From NCBI GenBank assembly GCA_016713425.1, contig JADJPE010000005.1:2108001-2172000 (forward strand): a stretch of DNA of 64,000 bases. Reading direction: 5' to 3'. Positions 9,497 to 18,770 of the stretch are shown piece after piece (within the stretch, counting starts at the first letter, position 1; every line of letters begins with the position of its first letter). Below the pieces are notes generated by a model, which worked only from the letters and a program-made list of their open reading frames with translations, did no database searches and had not been told where the DNA came from. The translations under genes were made by a program, and so were the position numbers. Source of the stretch: Deltaproteobacteria bacterium. GTDB taxonomy: Bacteria > Myxococcota > Kuafuiibacteriia > Kuafuiibacteriales > Kuafuiibacteriaceae.

Positions 9497-10404
9497 CAAA
9501 AATATCCTTCTCGCTTCTTGAGCTCCATCGAGCCGTCCTGGTCGAAATCGATCACGCGACCCTGCCGCTCTGAGTCCCGGGCGAGGAGCATCTCCTTGAT
9601 GACCTCCGGGAGACTGGTGGCCGTTGATTCGATCGCGCCCGAAAGCGGGTAGCAACCGAGCGTTCGAAAACGCACCATCCGCTCGGTCGGCTTCTCTCCG
9701 GGGTGAAGACGCATTCGTTCGTCGTCCACCATGATGAGTGCCCCATCCCGCTCGACGACCGGACGTTTGGCCGCCAAGTAGAGCGGGACGATCGGAATGC
9801 CCTCGAGGTGCACGTATTGCCAGACGTCGAGCTCCGTCCAGTTCGAAAGGGGGAAGACACGGATGCTCTCCCCCGGTTTGATGCGACCGTTGTAGAGATT
9901 CCAGAGTTCAGGTCGCTGGTTCTTCGGATCCCACTGGTGGAACCGGTCTCGAAATGAGTAGACCCGCTCCTTCGCACGCGACTTCTCCTCGTCGCGGCGG
10001 GCGCCCCCGAACGCCGCGTCGTACTTGCCGAGATCGAGCGCTTGCTTCAGCGCGACCGTCTTCATCGTGTCGGTGTAGTGCTTCGATCCGTGATCGAACG
10101 GATTGATGCCCTGCGCCTTGCCCTCCGCATTCGTATGCACGAGGAGATCGAGCCCGTGCGATCGGCAGAACTCGTCGCGAAACGCGATCATGGCCTTGAA
10201 TTTCCACCCCGTATCGATGTGCAAGAGAGGGAAGGGCAATTTGCTTGGATGAAACGCCTTCCGCGCCAGATGCACGAGCACGGACGAATCCTTGCCGATG
10301 GAGTACAACATCACCGGTCGCTCGAATTCGGCCGCGACCTCGCGGATGATGTGGATGCTCTCGGCTTCGAGCTGCCGGAGGTGGGTGAGATGATAGCCTT
10401 GCAT
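9496..10404 (-). CDS. cysD: Sulfate adenylyltransferase subunit 2
   Basis: CysD is the catalytic ATP-sulfurylase subunit of the CysND complex, making APS from sulfate and ATP in the cytoplasm. The 302-residue length is normal for the family. The PP-loop SIGKDSSV (35-42), the HIDTGWKF segment and the family end [11 protein letters not shown] are all present. It starts at ATG 10404 with the common N-terminus [14 protein letters not shown] see no strong ribosome site. It is the first gene of the cysD-cysNC pair, joined to cysNC by a 1-bp overlap. The 248 bp upstream contain three imperfect 16-bp units (ctttcctcgacccctg type, 10537-10585) but no recognised regulator site. Confidence 0.97.
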   Translation of the reverse strand: MQGYHLTHLRQLEAESIHIIREVAAEFERPVMLYSIGKDSSVLVHLARKAFHPSKLPFPLLHIDTGWKFKAMIAFRDEFCRSHGLDLLVHTNAEGKAQGINPFDHGSKHYTDTMKTVALKQALDLGKYDAAFGGARRDEEKSRAKERVYSFRDRFHQWDPKNQRPELWNLYNGRIKPGESIRVFPLSNWTELDVWQYVHLEGIPIVPLYLAAKRPVVERDGALIMVDDERMRLHPGEKPTERMVRFRTLGCYPLSGAIESTATSLPEVIKEMLLARDSERQGRVIDFDQDGSMELKKREGYF

Positions 10405-10651
10405 CAGAGAATGCGCTGATCGTCAGCCCGCACGTTCTTTCGCCTGCGACCGGATCGGGCAAGTGCTTTTTGTTGCAGCCGGAACCCACGCGGTTTTTCC
10501 CCGGGCCTCGTTGTCCCTCCGCGTTCCCCGGTCGACGCTTTCCTCGAGCCCTGCTTTCCTCGACCCCTGCTCTCCTCGACCCCCTACGCTCATCGCCTCC
10601 GGCGCTTCGGAGCCTCGGGCGCGCCTCTCGTCTTTCTCCTGCCCTCTGTTC

Positions 10652-11758
10652 TCAGTTGGGCCGTCGGAAGTCGCGTACGACCGCCATGTGCTGCATGCCT
10701 TGGGCCGCGCTGTCGCGCGGAAGGGCGGGCTCGATGCTCCCGCTGCTGCTGCTGCTGGCGTAAAGTCGCGTATCGAAGACGAAGCCGTCCGGGTAGCTTT
10801 GCGATTCGAACACGACGTCGATCTGAAGGGCGTCAAGGCCGTAGTTCGGCATGACCCAGTCGTAGGGGCGATTGCGCCCGGCGTTGGTATTGGGGTTGCC
10901 TCGTCGGTCGCGCGCCTGCCGTGCGAGCTCGAAGCCCGAAGCGAAGACATCGAGGGCGCGCTCGCCGGACGTTCGCGTGTTGAGGTCCCCGCCGATCACG
11001 ACGAGCGCATTCGATGGGATGTTTTCCGCGATCAGCCGCATCAACGCTGAGGCTTGCCGCTGGCGTTTCGTTGAGCTCGAACTCAGAAGATGCACGCTGA
11101 CCGCCCATAGATCGGTCGAACCGGGAAGGTCGATTTCGGCCCAGCTGAAGTTGCGGTCGGCGACTTCAGCGTCACGCCAGACGCCAGCTTGCCGTAGCGG
11201 CCAGCGGCTGATGATGCCGTTGGGAAGGACGTTGTTCTCGCGGCAAAACACGAACGCTGGACCGAACGCGTCGTCGACGAAGGCTCTCAGGTCCGCTTCG
11301 GTGTTGTTTCCGACTCGGAACTCCTGGATGAGCACGATGTCGGGTGCCAAGGCCTTCAAGATGCGTGTGCCGTGCCCAGGATCCCATGACTGCCGGGTTC
11401 CGCTCGTCAGGTTCGCAGCCACGATCCGCATCGTGGCCGCACGTGACGCGGATTCAGACTCCGATCCCGACGCGAACTCGGACCCTGCGGTGGGTGTCGA
11501 CGTCGACGCCAGCGACGACCCAGACACCGTCTCCGAGGTTTCGTCGCGGTCGTCCCGGTCGTTGGGGTCGTCGCCGCCGCGGCCCGGTGTGTCTTTCGCG
11601 TTCGGATCTTTCGCGTTCGGAGATAGGGCGAGGGAGTATCGAGCGTGGGCTGGCGGACCCGACGGCGATCCGCCGCAAGAAAAAACCGGGATGATGGCGA
11701 CGAACAGGAGGAGCCAACGGGCGACGATCCCGATCCGACGAGGGCCAAACATGTGCAT
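10652..11758 (-). CDS. Endonuclease/exonuclease/phosphatase-family lipoprotein
   Basis: This is a predicted secreted lipoprotein of 368 residues. The hydrophobic stretch after MHMFGPRRIG ends in VFSC, a lipobox. A Ser/Thr/Asp-rich linker precedes an EEP-fold domain with the expected blocks: RIVAANL at the start of the domain, IVLIQEF (metal-binding Glu), VSVHLLSS (His), VIGGDLNTR (Asp/Asn) and a terminal QHMAVV in the place of the usual SDH catalytic segment. The altered last block (Gln-His rather than Asp-His) means activity should be tested rather than assumed. ATG 11758 was chosen because GAAGG precedes it and it gives a proper signal peptide. It is divergent from the beta-helix lipoprotein at 11957. 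Confidence 0.85.
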   Translation of the reverse strand: MHMFGPRRIGIVARWLLLFVAIIPVFSCGGSPSGPPAHARYSLALSPNAKDPNAKDTPGRGGDDPNDRDDRDETSETVSGSSLASTSTPTAGSEFASGSESESASRAATMRIVAANLTSGTRQSWDPGHGTRILKALAPDIVLIQEFRVGNNTEADLRAFVDDAFGPAFVFCRENNVLPNGIISRWPLRQAGVWRDAEVADRNFSWAEIDLPGSTDLWAVSVHLLSSSSTKRQRQASALMRLIAENIPSNALVVIGGDLNTRTSGERALDVFASGFELARQARDRRGNPNTNAGRNRPYDWVMPNYGLDALQIDVVFESQSYPDGFVFDTRLYASSSSSGSIEPALPRDSAAQGMQHMAVVRDFRRPN

Positions 11759-11956
11759 CACCGCGCCTTCGTGACATCTTTGAGTGCGCAACCGGTGACC
11801 TGAGTAAGTCGTTGGAGTGAACACGCGCGCGGACGCTGACACGCTCTTTCGCGCAATCCCATCGGCCGGGTGGCTGCCGTACCTTGCCTCCATTGTGGTT
11901 GGATGTGGGTGACCTCGTGCGTTGTTCACTTGCGAGCGTGATGGCAAAGAGAGGGG

Positions 11957-14263
11957 GTGGTTGCCGCGCGGCATCGGCTCCGGTTTCTTCGGCCGACGCC
12001 GCTCGCGCTCGGGTGGGCGCGCGTGTCTTTGGTGTCTTTGGTGGGGACCGCGGGGACCGTGGGGGCGGCGGGCGTTGGCTGCTCGGCTGATATCGTGCGG
12101 CTCGAGCCTCTCGTTCCGCCAGTCGACGCGGCCTCTGTGATCTTTGCCTACCGCGATGGTTCGACGCTGGTCATCGAGGCGCGGCCGATCTCCGCGACGC
12201 CGATCCTGTGGTCGCGGGAGAATGTCGCGCCTGGTTCTGGGGCGAGCGTGACCGCGCTCTTCTACCGCCGTACGTTGGCGGATCTCGCCATACGCCCGGG
12301 TACTTTGCTTCCCACGAGCGGTGGGAACACTCGTGGCCTTCCTGATTTCGACGCCGGTGTGATCGGGCAGATCGATGCACCCTCGGCTGGATGGACCGCG
12401 ATCTCGGTCCTTGACGAAGTGCTGAGCCGCTTTCGATTCGAGCGCGTAGATCGGGTCCTCTACTGCGCCGACGTTTCCGGGTGTCTCGATGCGCCCGCCG
12501 AAGACGCGACCTGCCTCGATCCTTGCCCGACGCCACCCTCACCCATGGCCCCTGCGCTGCCAAGTCCGCCTGACTTTGGCGAGTGCCCGCCGGGTTGGCG
12601 CCAAGACTCGGCCGGGGCATGCGATCCGTGGCCGGCAACGGGGCACGGCGTGTGCGCGCAGCGAGCGACGCACCATCTTCCAGGCACGGCGGGATGTTTG
12701 CCGGTTGGTCGCGCCTGCGACGAGGCGAGCGAATGGCCTCGAGATCTGCCGTCGTCTTCAACGCGAACGATCGCCTATGTCAGGGCGGGGGCTTCGCCGA
12801 CTGGAGATGGAAGTCAGGCCAATCCGTTTCCTTCGATCGGCGCCGCCTTGGCCGCCGTACCGGCCGGTGCGTTGGTCGCGGTGGCGAAAGGGGAGTACGA
12901 CGAAGCGCTTCGTCTTGATCGCGACGTCGAGATTCGAGGCGCATGCGCGGCGGAGACGGTGATTCGGGCGGTCGGTACCGATGTGGTTCGGATCGAGGGC
13001 GTGAACGGTTCGGTCGTCGGGGTGAAGATCGAGGATCTCTCGCTCGAGGGCAAGGGCAGTGGCTTGGTCGCCGAGGGTAGCACTGGATCGTCGCTGACCG
13101 TCACGCTCCGAGGCGTGAGCGTTGAGCGGCCTACGGGCTACGGGATTCGGCTCGCGGGCGCGACGGCCGACGTCGAAGACGTTCGTATCCTCGGTGCGGG
13201 TTCTACGAGTTTGATGGTCGAGTCGACCCGTGCCGAGATCCGAAACCTCTCGATCAGCGAGGGGCAAGGGCAGGGCATTGAGGTGGCCACGAGCTCGGTT
13301 TCGATCGAGCGCCTGCTCGTTGAAGATGTGATCGGTTCAGGTCTGCGAGCCGGACCGGGCGCCCGCCTGCATCTTCGCGAGCTGTTCGTCAGTGAAACGG
13401 ACTCGTGGAGTTTTGCCTCCGGAACCTTCGTCGTCGAAGACGCTCGGATCGTTCGGTCCTCGCCGTATACCGAGATGACGGTGGCTTGGGCGAGCCTTAC
13501 GCTCAACCGAGTCTCGCTAAGCGGGGTTAGCATCTATGCGGCGTCCAGCGCACAGCTCGAGGCCACGGATGTTGCGCTCGATTCTGGCCGCGGCATCGGG
13601 ATCGACGGCCGGGCGACACTCGACCGCGTCGCGATTCGCAACACGCTCGAGTCCGGCGTTTCTCTCGGCGATATCGCCGATGTGTTGGCGAGCGACCTTG
13701 AAATCGATATGGTCTCGCCGCCGAGTTCGATCGTCGGCGTTCGGACGAAGGACGGCTCCCAGGTTTCGGGCGCTCGATGGAAGATCGCGATGCGTTCAGG
13801 GGTGGCCGCTTATCTTCGAGATCAATCGCATCTCACCGACGTGACGCTCGAGGGCAAGTCGGCCGATCCTTTAGATCTCGCCGTCTCGGGGATCACCGTC
13901 TACGGGCGGGCGACGATCGAACGCGTGAACGTTCGACGGATCGGGGGCCCGGCGTTGCTCGCGCTCGAGACCAGCGAGGTGACAGTGCGCGACTTCGACG
14001 TCGCGGGTGGACGAGGCGCCGTGCTTGCACGAAATGGCGCCCAGCTCGAGCTCGAACGCTTTCACATCTCGGACGTTCAAGGGCCCGCGCTCACGATTGA
14101 TCCATTCAAGGACGATACGTTCGGCACAACGCGTATCTTCGCGCAAGATGGCTCGATCGAGGGGTGTCAGATCGGTGCCCAGCTCCCGGCTCGCGAGCGG
14201 GTGGTCGACGTCTTCGAACGAGTGCAATACGCGGGCAACCAGACGATCTTCTTTGCTCCATGA
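11957..14263 (+). CDS. Right-handed beta-helix surface lipoprotein
   Basis: This is a 768-residue exported protein. The N-terminus is basic then hydrophobic and ends at GAAGVGC (C42), a lipobox-like site. Residues about 45-240 form a Pro/Cys-containing N-domain. From about 275 there is a DUF1565/pectate-lyase-like entry (GDGSQANPFPSIGAALAAVPAG) and then some 400 residues of irregular beta-helix coils rich in V/I-x-V/I and N/D-G turns (VRIEGV, IEDLSLEG, VEDVRILG). GTG 11957 was chosen because AGAGAGGGG lies just upstream. Such helices bind or cleave polysaccharides in other proteins; no catalytic residues can be assigned here. It ends 91 bp before yacG. Confidence 0.8.
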   Translation: MVAARHRLRFLRPTPLALGWARVSLVSLVGTAGTVGAAGVGCSADIVRLEPLVPPVDAASVIFAYRDGSTLVIEARPISATPILWSRENVAPGSGASVTALFYRRTLADLAIRPGTLLPTSGGNTRGLPDFDAGVIGQIDAPSAGWTAISVLDEVLSRFRFERVDRVLYCADVSGCLDAPAEDATCLDPCPTPPSPMAPALPSPPDFGECPPGWRQDSAGACDPWPATGHGVCAQRATHHLPGTAGCLPVGRACDEASEWPRDLPSSSTRTIAYVRAGASPTGDGSQANPFPSIGAALAAVPAGALVAVAKGEYDEALRLDRDVEIRGACAAETVIRAVGTDVVRIEGVNGSVVGVKIEDLSLEGKGSGLVAEGSTGSSLTVTLRGVSVERPTGYGIRLAGATADVEDVRILGAGSTSLMVESTRAEIRNLSISEGQGQGIEVATSSVSIERLLVEDVIGSGLRAGPGARLHLRELFVSETDSWSFASGTFVVEDARIVRSSPYTEMTVAWASLTLNRVSLSGVSIYAASSAQLEATDVALDSGRGIGIDGRATLDRVAIRNTLESGVSLGDIADVLASDLEIDMVSPPSSIVGVRTKDGSQVSGARWKIAMRSGVAAYLRDQSHLTDVTLEGKSADPLDLAVSGITVYGRATIERVNVRRIGGPALLALETSEVTVRDFDVAGGRGAVLARNGAQLELERFHISDVQGPALTIDPFKDDTFGTTRIFAQDGSIEGCQIGAQLPARERVVDVFERVQYAGNQTIFFAP

Positions 14264-14354
14264 CGTCTCATCTTCATGACGTCTCATGCTTGGGCGGGAC
14301 TTCGCCCGCATCTTCCAGTTCGTAAGCCTTGCTCGCTGTGATAGCTTTCCTCGC

Positions 14355-14588
14355 ATGCCCACGTGCCCGATCTGCCGTGCGCCTGTCGCTGCAAACTGTG
14401 CGGCTCGGCCTTTTTGTTCAGCCCGGTGCCAGAAAGTCGATCTCGGCCACTGGTTGGGCGAGAGCTATTGCATATCGTCGCCGCTCGCCTTCGAGCTCGA
14501 CCAAGCATGGTCGGAAGCCGATGGCGGGACCGATGATGGCGATGAGCCTCTGCCGCGACCGTTCCCAGACTTGCTTTCGCGCCACTGA
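14355..14588 (+). CDS. yacG: DNA gyrase inhibitor YacG, zinc-binding
   Basis: This small protein (77 aa) has a single zinc site formed by C4, C7, C21 and C25 in MPTCPIC and RPFCSARC, followed by the YacG signature DLGHWLGESYCI. In Escherichia coli YacG binds GyrB and blocks DNA binding by gyrase. The open frame extends upstream of ATG 14355, but family alignment places the start exactly at MPTCPIC. The acidic C-terminal tail is typical. It converges on the LysM-like gene with only 28 bp between. Confidence 0.93.
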   Translation: MPTCPICRAPVAANCAARPFCSARCQKVDLGHWLGESYCISSPLAFELDQAWSEADGGTDDGDEPLPRPFPDLLSRH

Positions 14589-14616
14589 AACCAAGGAGCA
14601 AAAGGTCGGAGGTCGG

Positions 14617-15810
14617 CTATTTGCCCCAGAACTTAGCGTCTCCTCCAAGCTGGAGAAGAACGAATTGCGCATCTCGGTTCTTCTGGCTGACGCCATTGCC
14701 TCTGGGACCCGATGACTTGGAAAGCGCTTTGAGTTGCTCGCGCGTTGGGTTGCCAAGATCTTCCCATGCCTTGACCGCCTTCAGCGTTTCGGAGGCGTGG
14801 CGGGCCTGGGGTGACGGATAGTAGTTGTACCTGCCTCGCTTCATTTCCTTGGCCTTATCCGCCATGTCCGCTTTGAGTTCCTCGCGGTACTTCGTCAGTT
14901 CGTCGGCCTGCTTTGCCGCGTCCGCGTCAGTGTGCGCCTCGGGCTTCGGCGTTTCTGTAGCGGCCGGTGTCTCGGCCTTCAGCGGCCCAGTCGGAGGCGG
15001 CGCCGTGGCCGGGGCCGTGGCCGGGGCCGGGGCCGATGACTCCGCTGCCGGCGGCTCGACCCCGATGGCTCGTTGCCGGGCCGGAGCCTTCGGAACCTTG
15101 AACTCGACGCCCGCCGGCAGCGCTCGATAGATGTCGCGCCCTGCCGCTGTCTCAGCGTCCTGCTTCTCCTTGAACCACGGATTTTGTTTTCTGAGTTCGG
15201 CTTCGGCCTGCGCGCCGTAAGGCCTTCCAGTTGCCTTTTGCCACATCTCGCTCACCGTTTGGCCGTTCTCGAGTTTGACGGTTTGCGCGTCGGCCGGAGG
15301 GCCTCCTCCCCCTCCGGCGGCCGCCGCCTTGTGGCTCTCCGAGAGCAGATGGCTCCGCAGATGGCGGCCTTCCTGCATTCTTTTCGCGTCGGCGGCCTGC
15401 CTCGCCTCCGGAGTCATCCGAGTGGGTTGGAAGTTGTAGGGCTCGGGGGCTGACTCGCCGGCGTATGCGGCGAGGCGCTGATGGTCATGCGACTGCTGCT
15501 GAGCTTCGCTCAGCGGGAGGTCTGCGCCCGAGTCGTCGACTTGGACCCTTGCCGGAGGCATATACACGGTTGAGCCTTGCTGGGCCGGGAAGTTCTTCTC
15601 GAAGGTCTGCCAATCGGTCGCCGGGACTCCAGGATTGGCCGACATGACCGCTTGCTGAACCTGGGGATTCTTCGCGTCCAACTTCTCCTTCGACATGATC
15701 GACTGGAGGGTGTCGCCGAAACCGAGGACGATTGGCTTCGCGAGTTGGTGGGGGTTCGAGTCCGTGAGCGGCCCAACGTATGAGCCCGGGGTCTGGCTGA
15801 TGGCCTTCAT
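14617..15810 (-). CDS. Unrecognised protein with two LysM-like segments
   Basis: This is a 397-residue protein with no signal peptide or membrane segment. Two stretches look like degenerate LysM modules: one near residues 28-85 (GFGDTLQSIM, then VMSANPGV, then STVYMPP) and one near 180-245 (ENGQTVSEMWQ, then LRKQNPW, then LPAGVEFKVPK). Between and after them are Ala/Pro/Thr-rich linkers; the last ~80 residues are charged and helical. A perfect AGGAG lies 6 bases before ATG 15810; the longer GTG start would swallow that site. Lack of an export signal with LysM-like modules recalls phage-tail or contractile-injection baseplate proteins, but no such genes lie nearby, so function is unknown. Confidence 0.75.
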   Translation of the reverse strand: MKAISQTPGSYVGPLTDSNPHQLAKPIVLGFGDTLQSIMSKEKLDAKNPQVQQAVMSANPGVPATDWQTFEKNFPAQQGSTVYMPPARVQVDDSGADLPLSEAQQQSHDHQRLAAYAGESAPEPYNFQPTRMTPEARQAADAKRMQEGRHLRSHLLSESHKAAAAGGGGGPPADAQTVKLENGQTVSEMWQKATGRPYGAQAEAELRKQNPWFKEKQDAETAAGRDIYRALPAGVEFKVPKAPARQRAIGVEPPAAESSAPAPATAPATAPPPTGPLKAETPAATETPKPEAHTDADAAKQADELTKYREELKADMADKAKEMKRGRYNYYPSPQARHASETLKAVKAWEDLGNPTREQLKALSKSSGPRGNGVSQKNRDAQFVLLQLGGDAKFWGK

Positions 15811-15906
15811 TCGTTTCTCCTGGCGCACCCAACATCATGATCTGTGCCAGTACCGCCGACTGAGCTTCGCCCCGAAAATGTCCGGCTGTGCCCATCGGTG
15901 GCGTCC

Positions 15907-17562
15907 TCATTCATCCGACAGCGTGGTGGGTCGGCGCTCAGCGAATCTCTCGACCCTCGCGCGCAGCTTTCTCCGGAGGTCGCCGTCCGCCACCAGTACA
16001 ATCCCCGCAAAGACGCCGATGGAGGCGAGAACCCAGAGCACGAGTGGGAAGATGCCGGTCGTCCATTGGCTCGTGATTCGTCCGAGCCCCGAAACCACTG
16101 CGCCCGCCAACGCCATGGGCAGAACGCGTCGCAGCGGGCGGATCGCGGGCGCAAGCCTTCGAAGCGCGAAGAAGAGTCCAAAATTGTTGACGACGACATG
16201 GGCGGAGAATCCGACCGCAAAAGCGAGGGGCGTGGGCCAGAACATGACGGCGGTGGTCGTCGCCGCCCAGTTGATCACGGCGGCGAGGATCGTCAGCCGG
16301 AGGAAGGTGCCGGGTTGGCCCAGCGCTTCGAGTGCAGCGCCAGCGATCCATCCGAAAAAGTTCACCGATAAGATCATCGAAAACACTATGATCGCGGGAA
16401 CAGCCGCTGCCCACTTGTCGCTGTATATGCCCAAGACGATGGCTTCGCCGTTCCCCAGAAAGAGCCCGGTCATGAAGAACACAGGCACGGCGCTCAGGGC
16501 GATCGCGTTGTCGAATTCGCGCGCAAACGCGGCTCGATCGCCTTGAAGTCGGCTGAAATACGGGAACGAAACGCGTCGGACGATGGAGATCAAGACGGTC
16601 GGGATCCACGCAGTTTGCTGTGCGAACTGGACGATGCCGAGGCCGTCGGTTCCGAGTCGGGCGCTGACCAACAACGGCGTGACCGCGCTGTTCGCGAATC
16701 CGGCCACGTGGATGGCCTGGAAGGATACACCGAAGCGTACATAGCTCTTGATCCGCGCCCAGTGGAACACGAACGCCGGCCGGAAGGGTTGGAGCACGTT
16801 CGCCGCGAGTGCAATGATCGCGAGCTGAACGACGGCTGCGGTTACGAGCGCGCTGGCGCCGGCGCCGTAGGCGACCAGGACGATCGCCACGCCATAGAAG
16901 CCGAGTGAACCCAAGAACTCGAGGCCACTGATCTTTCCGAAATGGAGCTGGCGTTCGAGGAGCAGAAACGGGGTGGTCCGAAGCATCGTGAACACCAGAC
17001 CCAAGGAAAGGCCTCGCATCAGCCATACGGCGGTCGGTGGAAATCCGTCGATGAAGAGCGGCAGAACCGGAGCGATGGCAAAGGCGAGTCCGACGAGTCC
17101 GAGCGCAAGACCAAGCTGGAGCCACCAAAGGCTCGAAAGCTCCGCATGGTCGGGCTGCTCTTTGCGCTGAACCAATGAGGCTGCGAGTCCGGCGTCGCCG
17201 ACCATCATGAAGAAAGACATCGCAAAGTTGAGAAGACCGAAGATCCCATAGTCCGACGGTGTGAGCTCGCGCGCGAGGTAGATATTGGACCCGAAGACAA
17301 GGAGCTGCTTGAGCGCGCTCTGCGCGCCCAGCGCTGCGAGACCGCGGCGTGCGCGTCCGCGATAGTCTTCCGCCGACTCCGATCCTTCTCCGCCTCCGCC
17401 GGACTCAGTTTGCATGGACGTCGTTGCCATAGACGCAGCGGACGTGGGCACAGTTGTCACGGTTGCCGCGGTTGCCACGGGCGCAGTTCTCAGGGACGCA
17501 TTGCCGGCAGCGTTTCCGGTGCCGTCCGCTGATTCGGCGGCGGTGGGGACCTCGATCGTCAT
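15907..17562 (-). CDS. Wzx-type polysaccharide flippase (MVF/MOP superfamily)
   Basis: This 551-residue integral membrane protein has about 12-14 hydrophobic helices after an Ala/Thr-rich N-terminal region of about 65 residues. The opening membrane segment (NIYLARELTPSDYGIFGLL), the GDAGLAASLVQRKE block and the later SVNFFGWIAGAALEALGQPG stretch are typical of lipopolysaccharide/O-antigen flippases that move lipid-linked glycans across the inner membrane. A longer open frame extends upstream over the divergent glycosyltransferase gene, but ATG 17562 is the first start free of that overlap. Together with the glycosyltransferase, methyltransferase and ManA genes downstream it suggests a surface-glycan function. 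Confidence 0.88.
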   Translation of the reverse strand: MTIEVPTAAESADGTGNAAGNASLRTAPVATAATVTTVPTSAASMATTSMQTESGGGGEGSESAEDYRGRARRGLAALGAQSALKQLLVFGSNIYLARELTPSDYGIFGLLNFAMSFFMMVGDAGLAASLVQRKEQPDHAELSSLWWLQLGLALGLVGLAFAIAPVLPLFIDGFPPTAVWLMRGLSLGLVFTMLRTTPFLLLERQLHFGKISGLEFLGSLGFYGVAIVLVAYGAGASALVTAAVVQLAIIALAANVLQPFRPAFVFHWARIKSYVRFGVSFQAIHVAGFANSAVTPLLVSARLGTDGLGIVQFAQQTAWIPTVLISIVRRVSFPYFSRLQGDRAAFAREFDNAIALSAVPVFFMTGLFLGNGEAIVLGIYSDKWAAAVPAIIVFSMILSVNFFGWIAGAALEALGQPGTFLRLTILAAVINWAATTTAVMFWPTPLAFAVGFSAHVVVNNFGLFFALRRLAPAIRPLRRVLPMALAGAVVSGLGRITSQWTTGIFPLVLWVLASIGVFAGIVLVADGDLRRKLRARVERFAERRPTTLSDE

Positions 17563-17619
17563 GTTGCCAATTCTGTGGTGTTCGGCTATCCAACCAGATT
17601 CTCGGTTGCAAGATCCCAC

Positions 17620-18582
17620 ATGAGATTCGCCCTTTTCTGCAAGAGCTTTGGCGATGATGTCGAGCGCTTCGCGCGGCTGTGCCGGTCGGTAAGGCAGCAC
17701 AATGCAGCGGCGCTTCCGCTTATCGTCAGCGTGCCCGAACACGACCGAGCGCTCTTTCGTCGCCGCTTTGCGGGTGAGCATCTCACGCTCGTGCCCGATG
17801 AAGAGATCCTCCCGGCCCGCGAATCGCCTGCGTCTCGACGAGCACTCAGCGGGTGGCGGACCCAGCAGTTGGTCAAGCTCAACTTCGTCAACCTCGATCT
17901 CGCGGACGCCTGGCTTGTCGTAGACTCCGACTTCTACTTCATTCGCGATTTTTCGACGAGCGACTTCATCGACGGTTCTGGAAGTGTGGGGTTCATCACG
18001 TCTACCATGCTGCACCGATATGAAGGCCATGAGTCGGAGATAGGTCTCTATCTGGGGGGTCAGAGCGCGGGCGACGACCGCTTCGACATCCTCGACTCCG
18101 GCCCAAGTTCGGCCACAACCTTGGGCTTCGCCCCGAATGGAGGAGCCTCGAGCGCCCGATCCGAGCCACGATTTCCGTGGTGGCTCAGGATCACGGATCT
18201 TTTCCTTCGGCCCTCGAGCATGCTTCGCGTCCTCCGTCCTCAGCGCATCTTTGGGCGAAGCGGGCCGTATCTGAATTTCATGCCGGGTCCGATTTGGACC
18301 GCGGACTCGCTGCGCAGCCTTCGTGAGGATTTTCTTCGCCCGAACGGCCTCCAGTTCGCCGATCTGATCCGCTTGTGCCCCTGGGAGTCAGTCTGGGTGG
18401 GTGAATGGGAGCTGTTTCGGGGCCTTCCTCGACGCCATCTGCGAGCGCCCTGTTTCCTCCACTTCGAAAGCGATCTTGGCATCGCTCAGGCCAAACGCGC
18501 GGGGCTCCGGGTCGAAGATTTTGCGGCCCGCTACCTTGGGCTCGCGCTGGCCGCTCGTCATCAGGACGCCCTCGAGTACTGA
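17620..18582 (+). CDS. Putative glycosyltransferase, DUF6492-like
   Basis: This 320-residue soluble protein starts MRFALFCKSFGDD, then SVRQHN and PLIVSVPEHD, as in GT-A-like families that read as DUF6492. A VVDSDFYFIRDF segment at about 100-111 provides a DxD motif, normally the metal and nucleotide-sugar site. Later blocks NFMPGPIWTADSLRSL and PWESVWVGEWELF are also conserved in appearance. It is divergent from the flippase (57 bp between starts) and precedes a methyltransferase, which fits glycan assembly. The DUF assignment is from memory of the motif pattern, so the family is less certain than the general GT-like character. Confidence 0.72.
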   Translation: MRFALFCKSFGDDVERFARLCRSVRQHNAAALPLIVSVPEHDRALFRRRFAGEHLTLVPDEEILPARESPASRRALSGWRTQQLVKLNFVNLDLADAWLVVDSDFYFIRDFSTSDFIDGSGSVGFITSTMLHRYEGHESEIGLYLGGQSAGDDRFDILDSGPSSATTLGFAPNGGASSARSEPRFPWWLRITDLFLRPSSMLRVLRPQRIFGRSGPYLNFMPGPIWTADSLRSLREDFLRPNGLQFADLIRLCPWESVWVGEWELFRGLPRRHLRAPCFLHFESDLGIAQAKRAGLRVEDFAARYLGLALAARHQDALEY

Positions 18583-18587
18583 CTCAC

Positions 18588-18720
18588 CGAGCCCCCGACC
18601 TATCGAGCCCCGACCCATCGAGCCCCGACCCATCGAGCCCCGACCTATCGAGCCCCGACCCATCGAGCCCCGACCCATCGAGCCCCGACCTATCGAGCAC
18701 CCGACCTATCGAGCACCCGG
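18588..18720. repeat. Intergenic 15-bp minisatellite, about 8 copies
   Basis: Units of the form cgagccccgacctat or cgagccccgacccat begin a few bases after the glycosyltransferase stop and run to just before the TylF-like gene. The last units drift to cgagcacccgac. An open frame crosses it, giving SSPDP-type peptides, but the protein downstream clearly begins later. Confidence 0.9.
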
Positions 18721-18770
18721 TCAAATGGATGTCGGACGACGAAGTCCGATCGTGTATCGTCCGCCGACGT

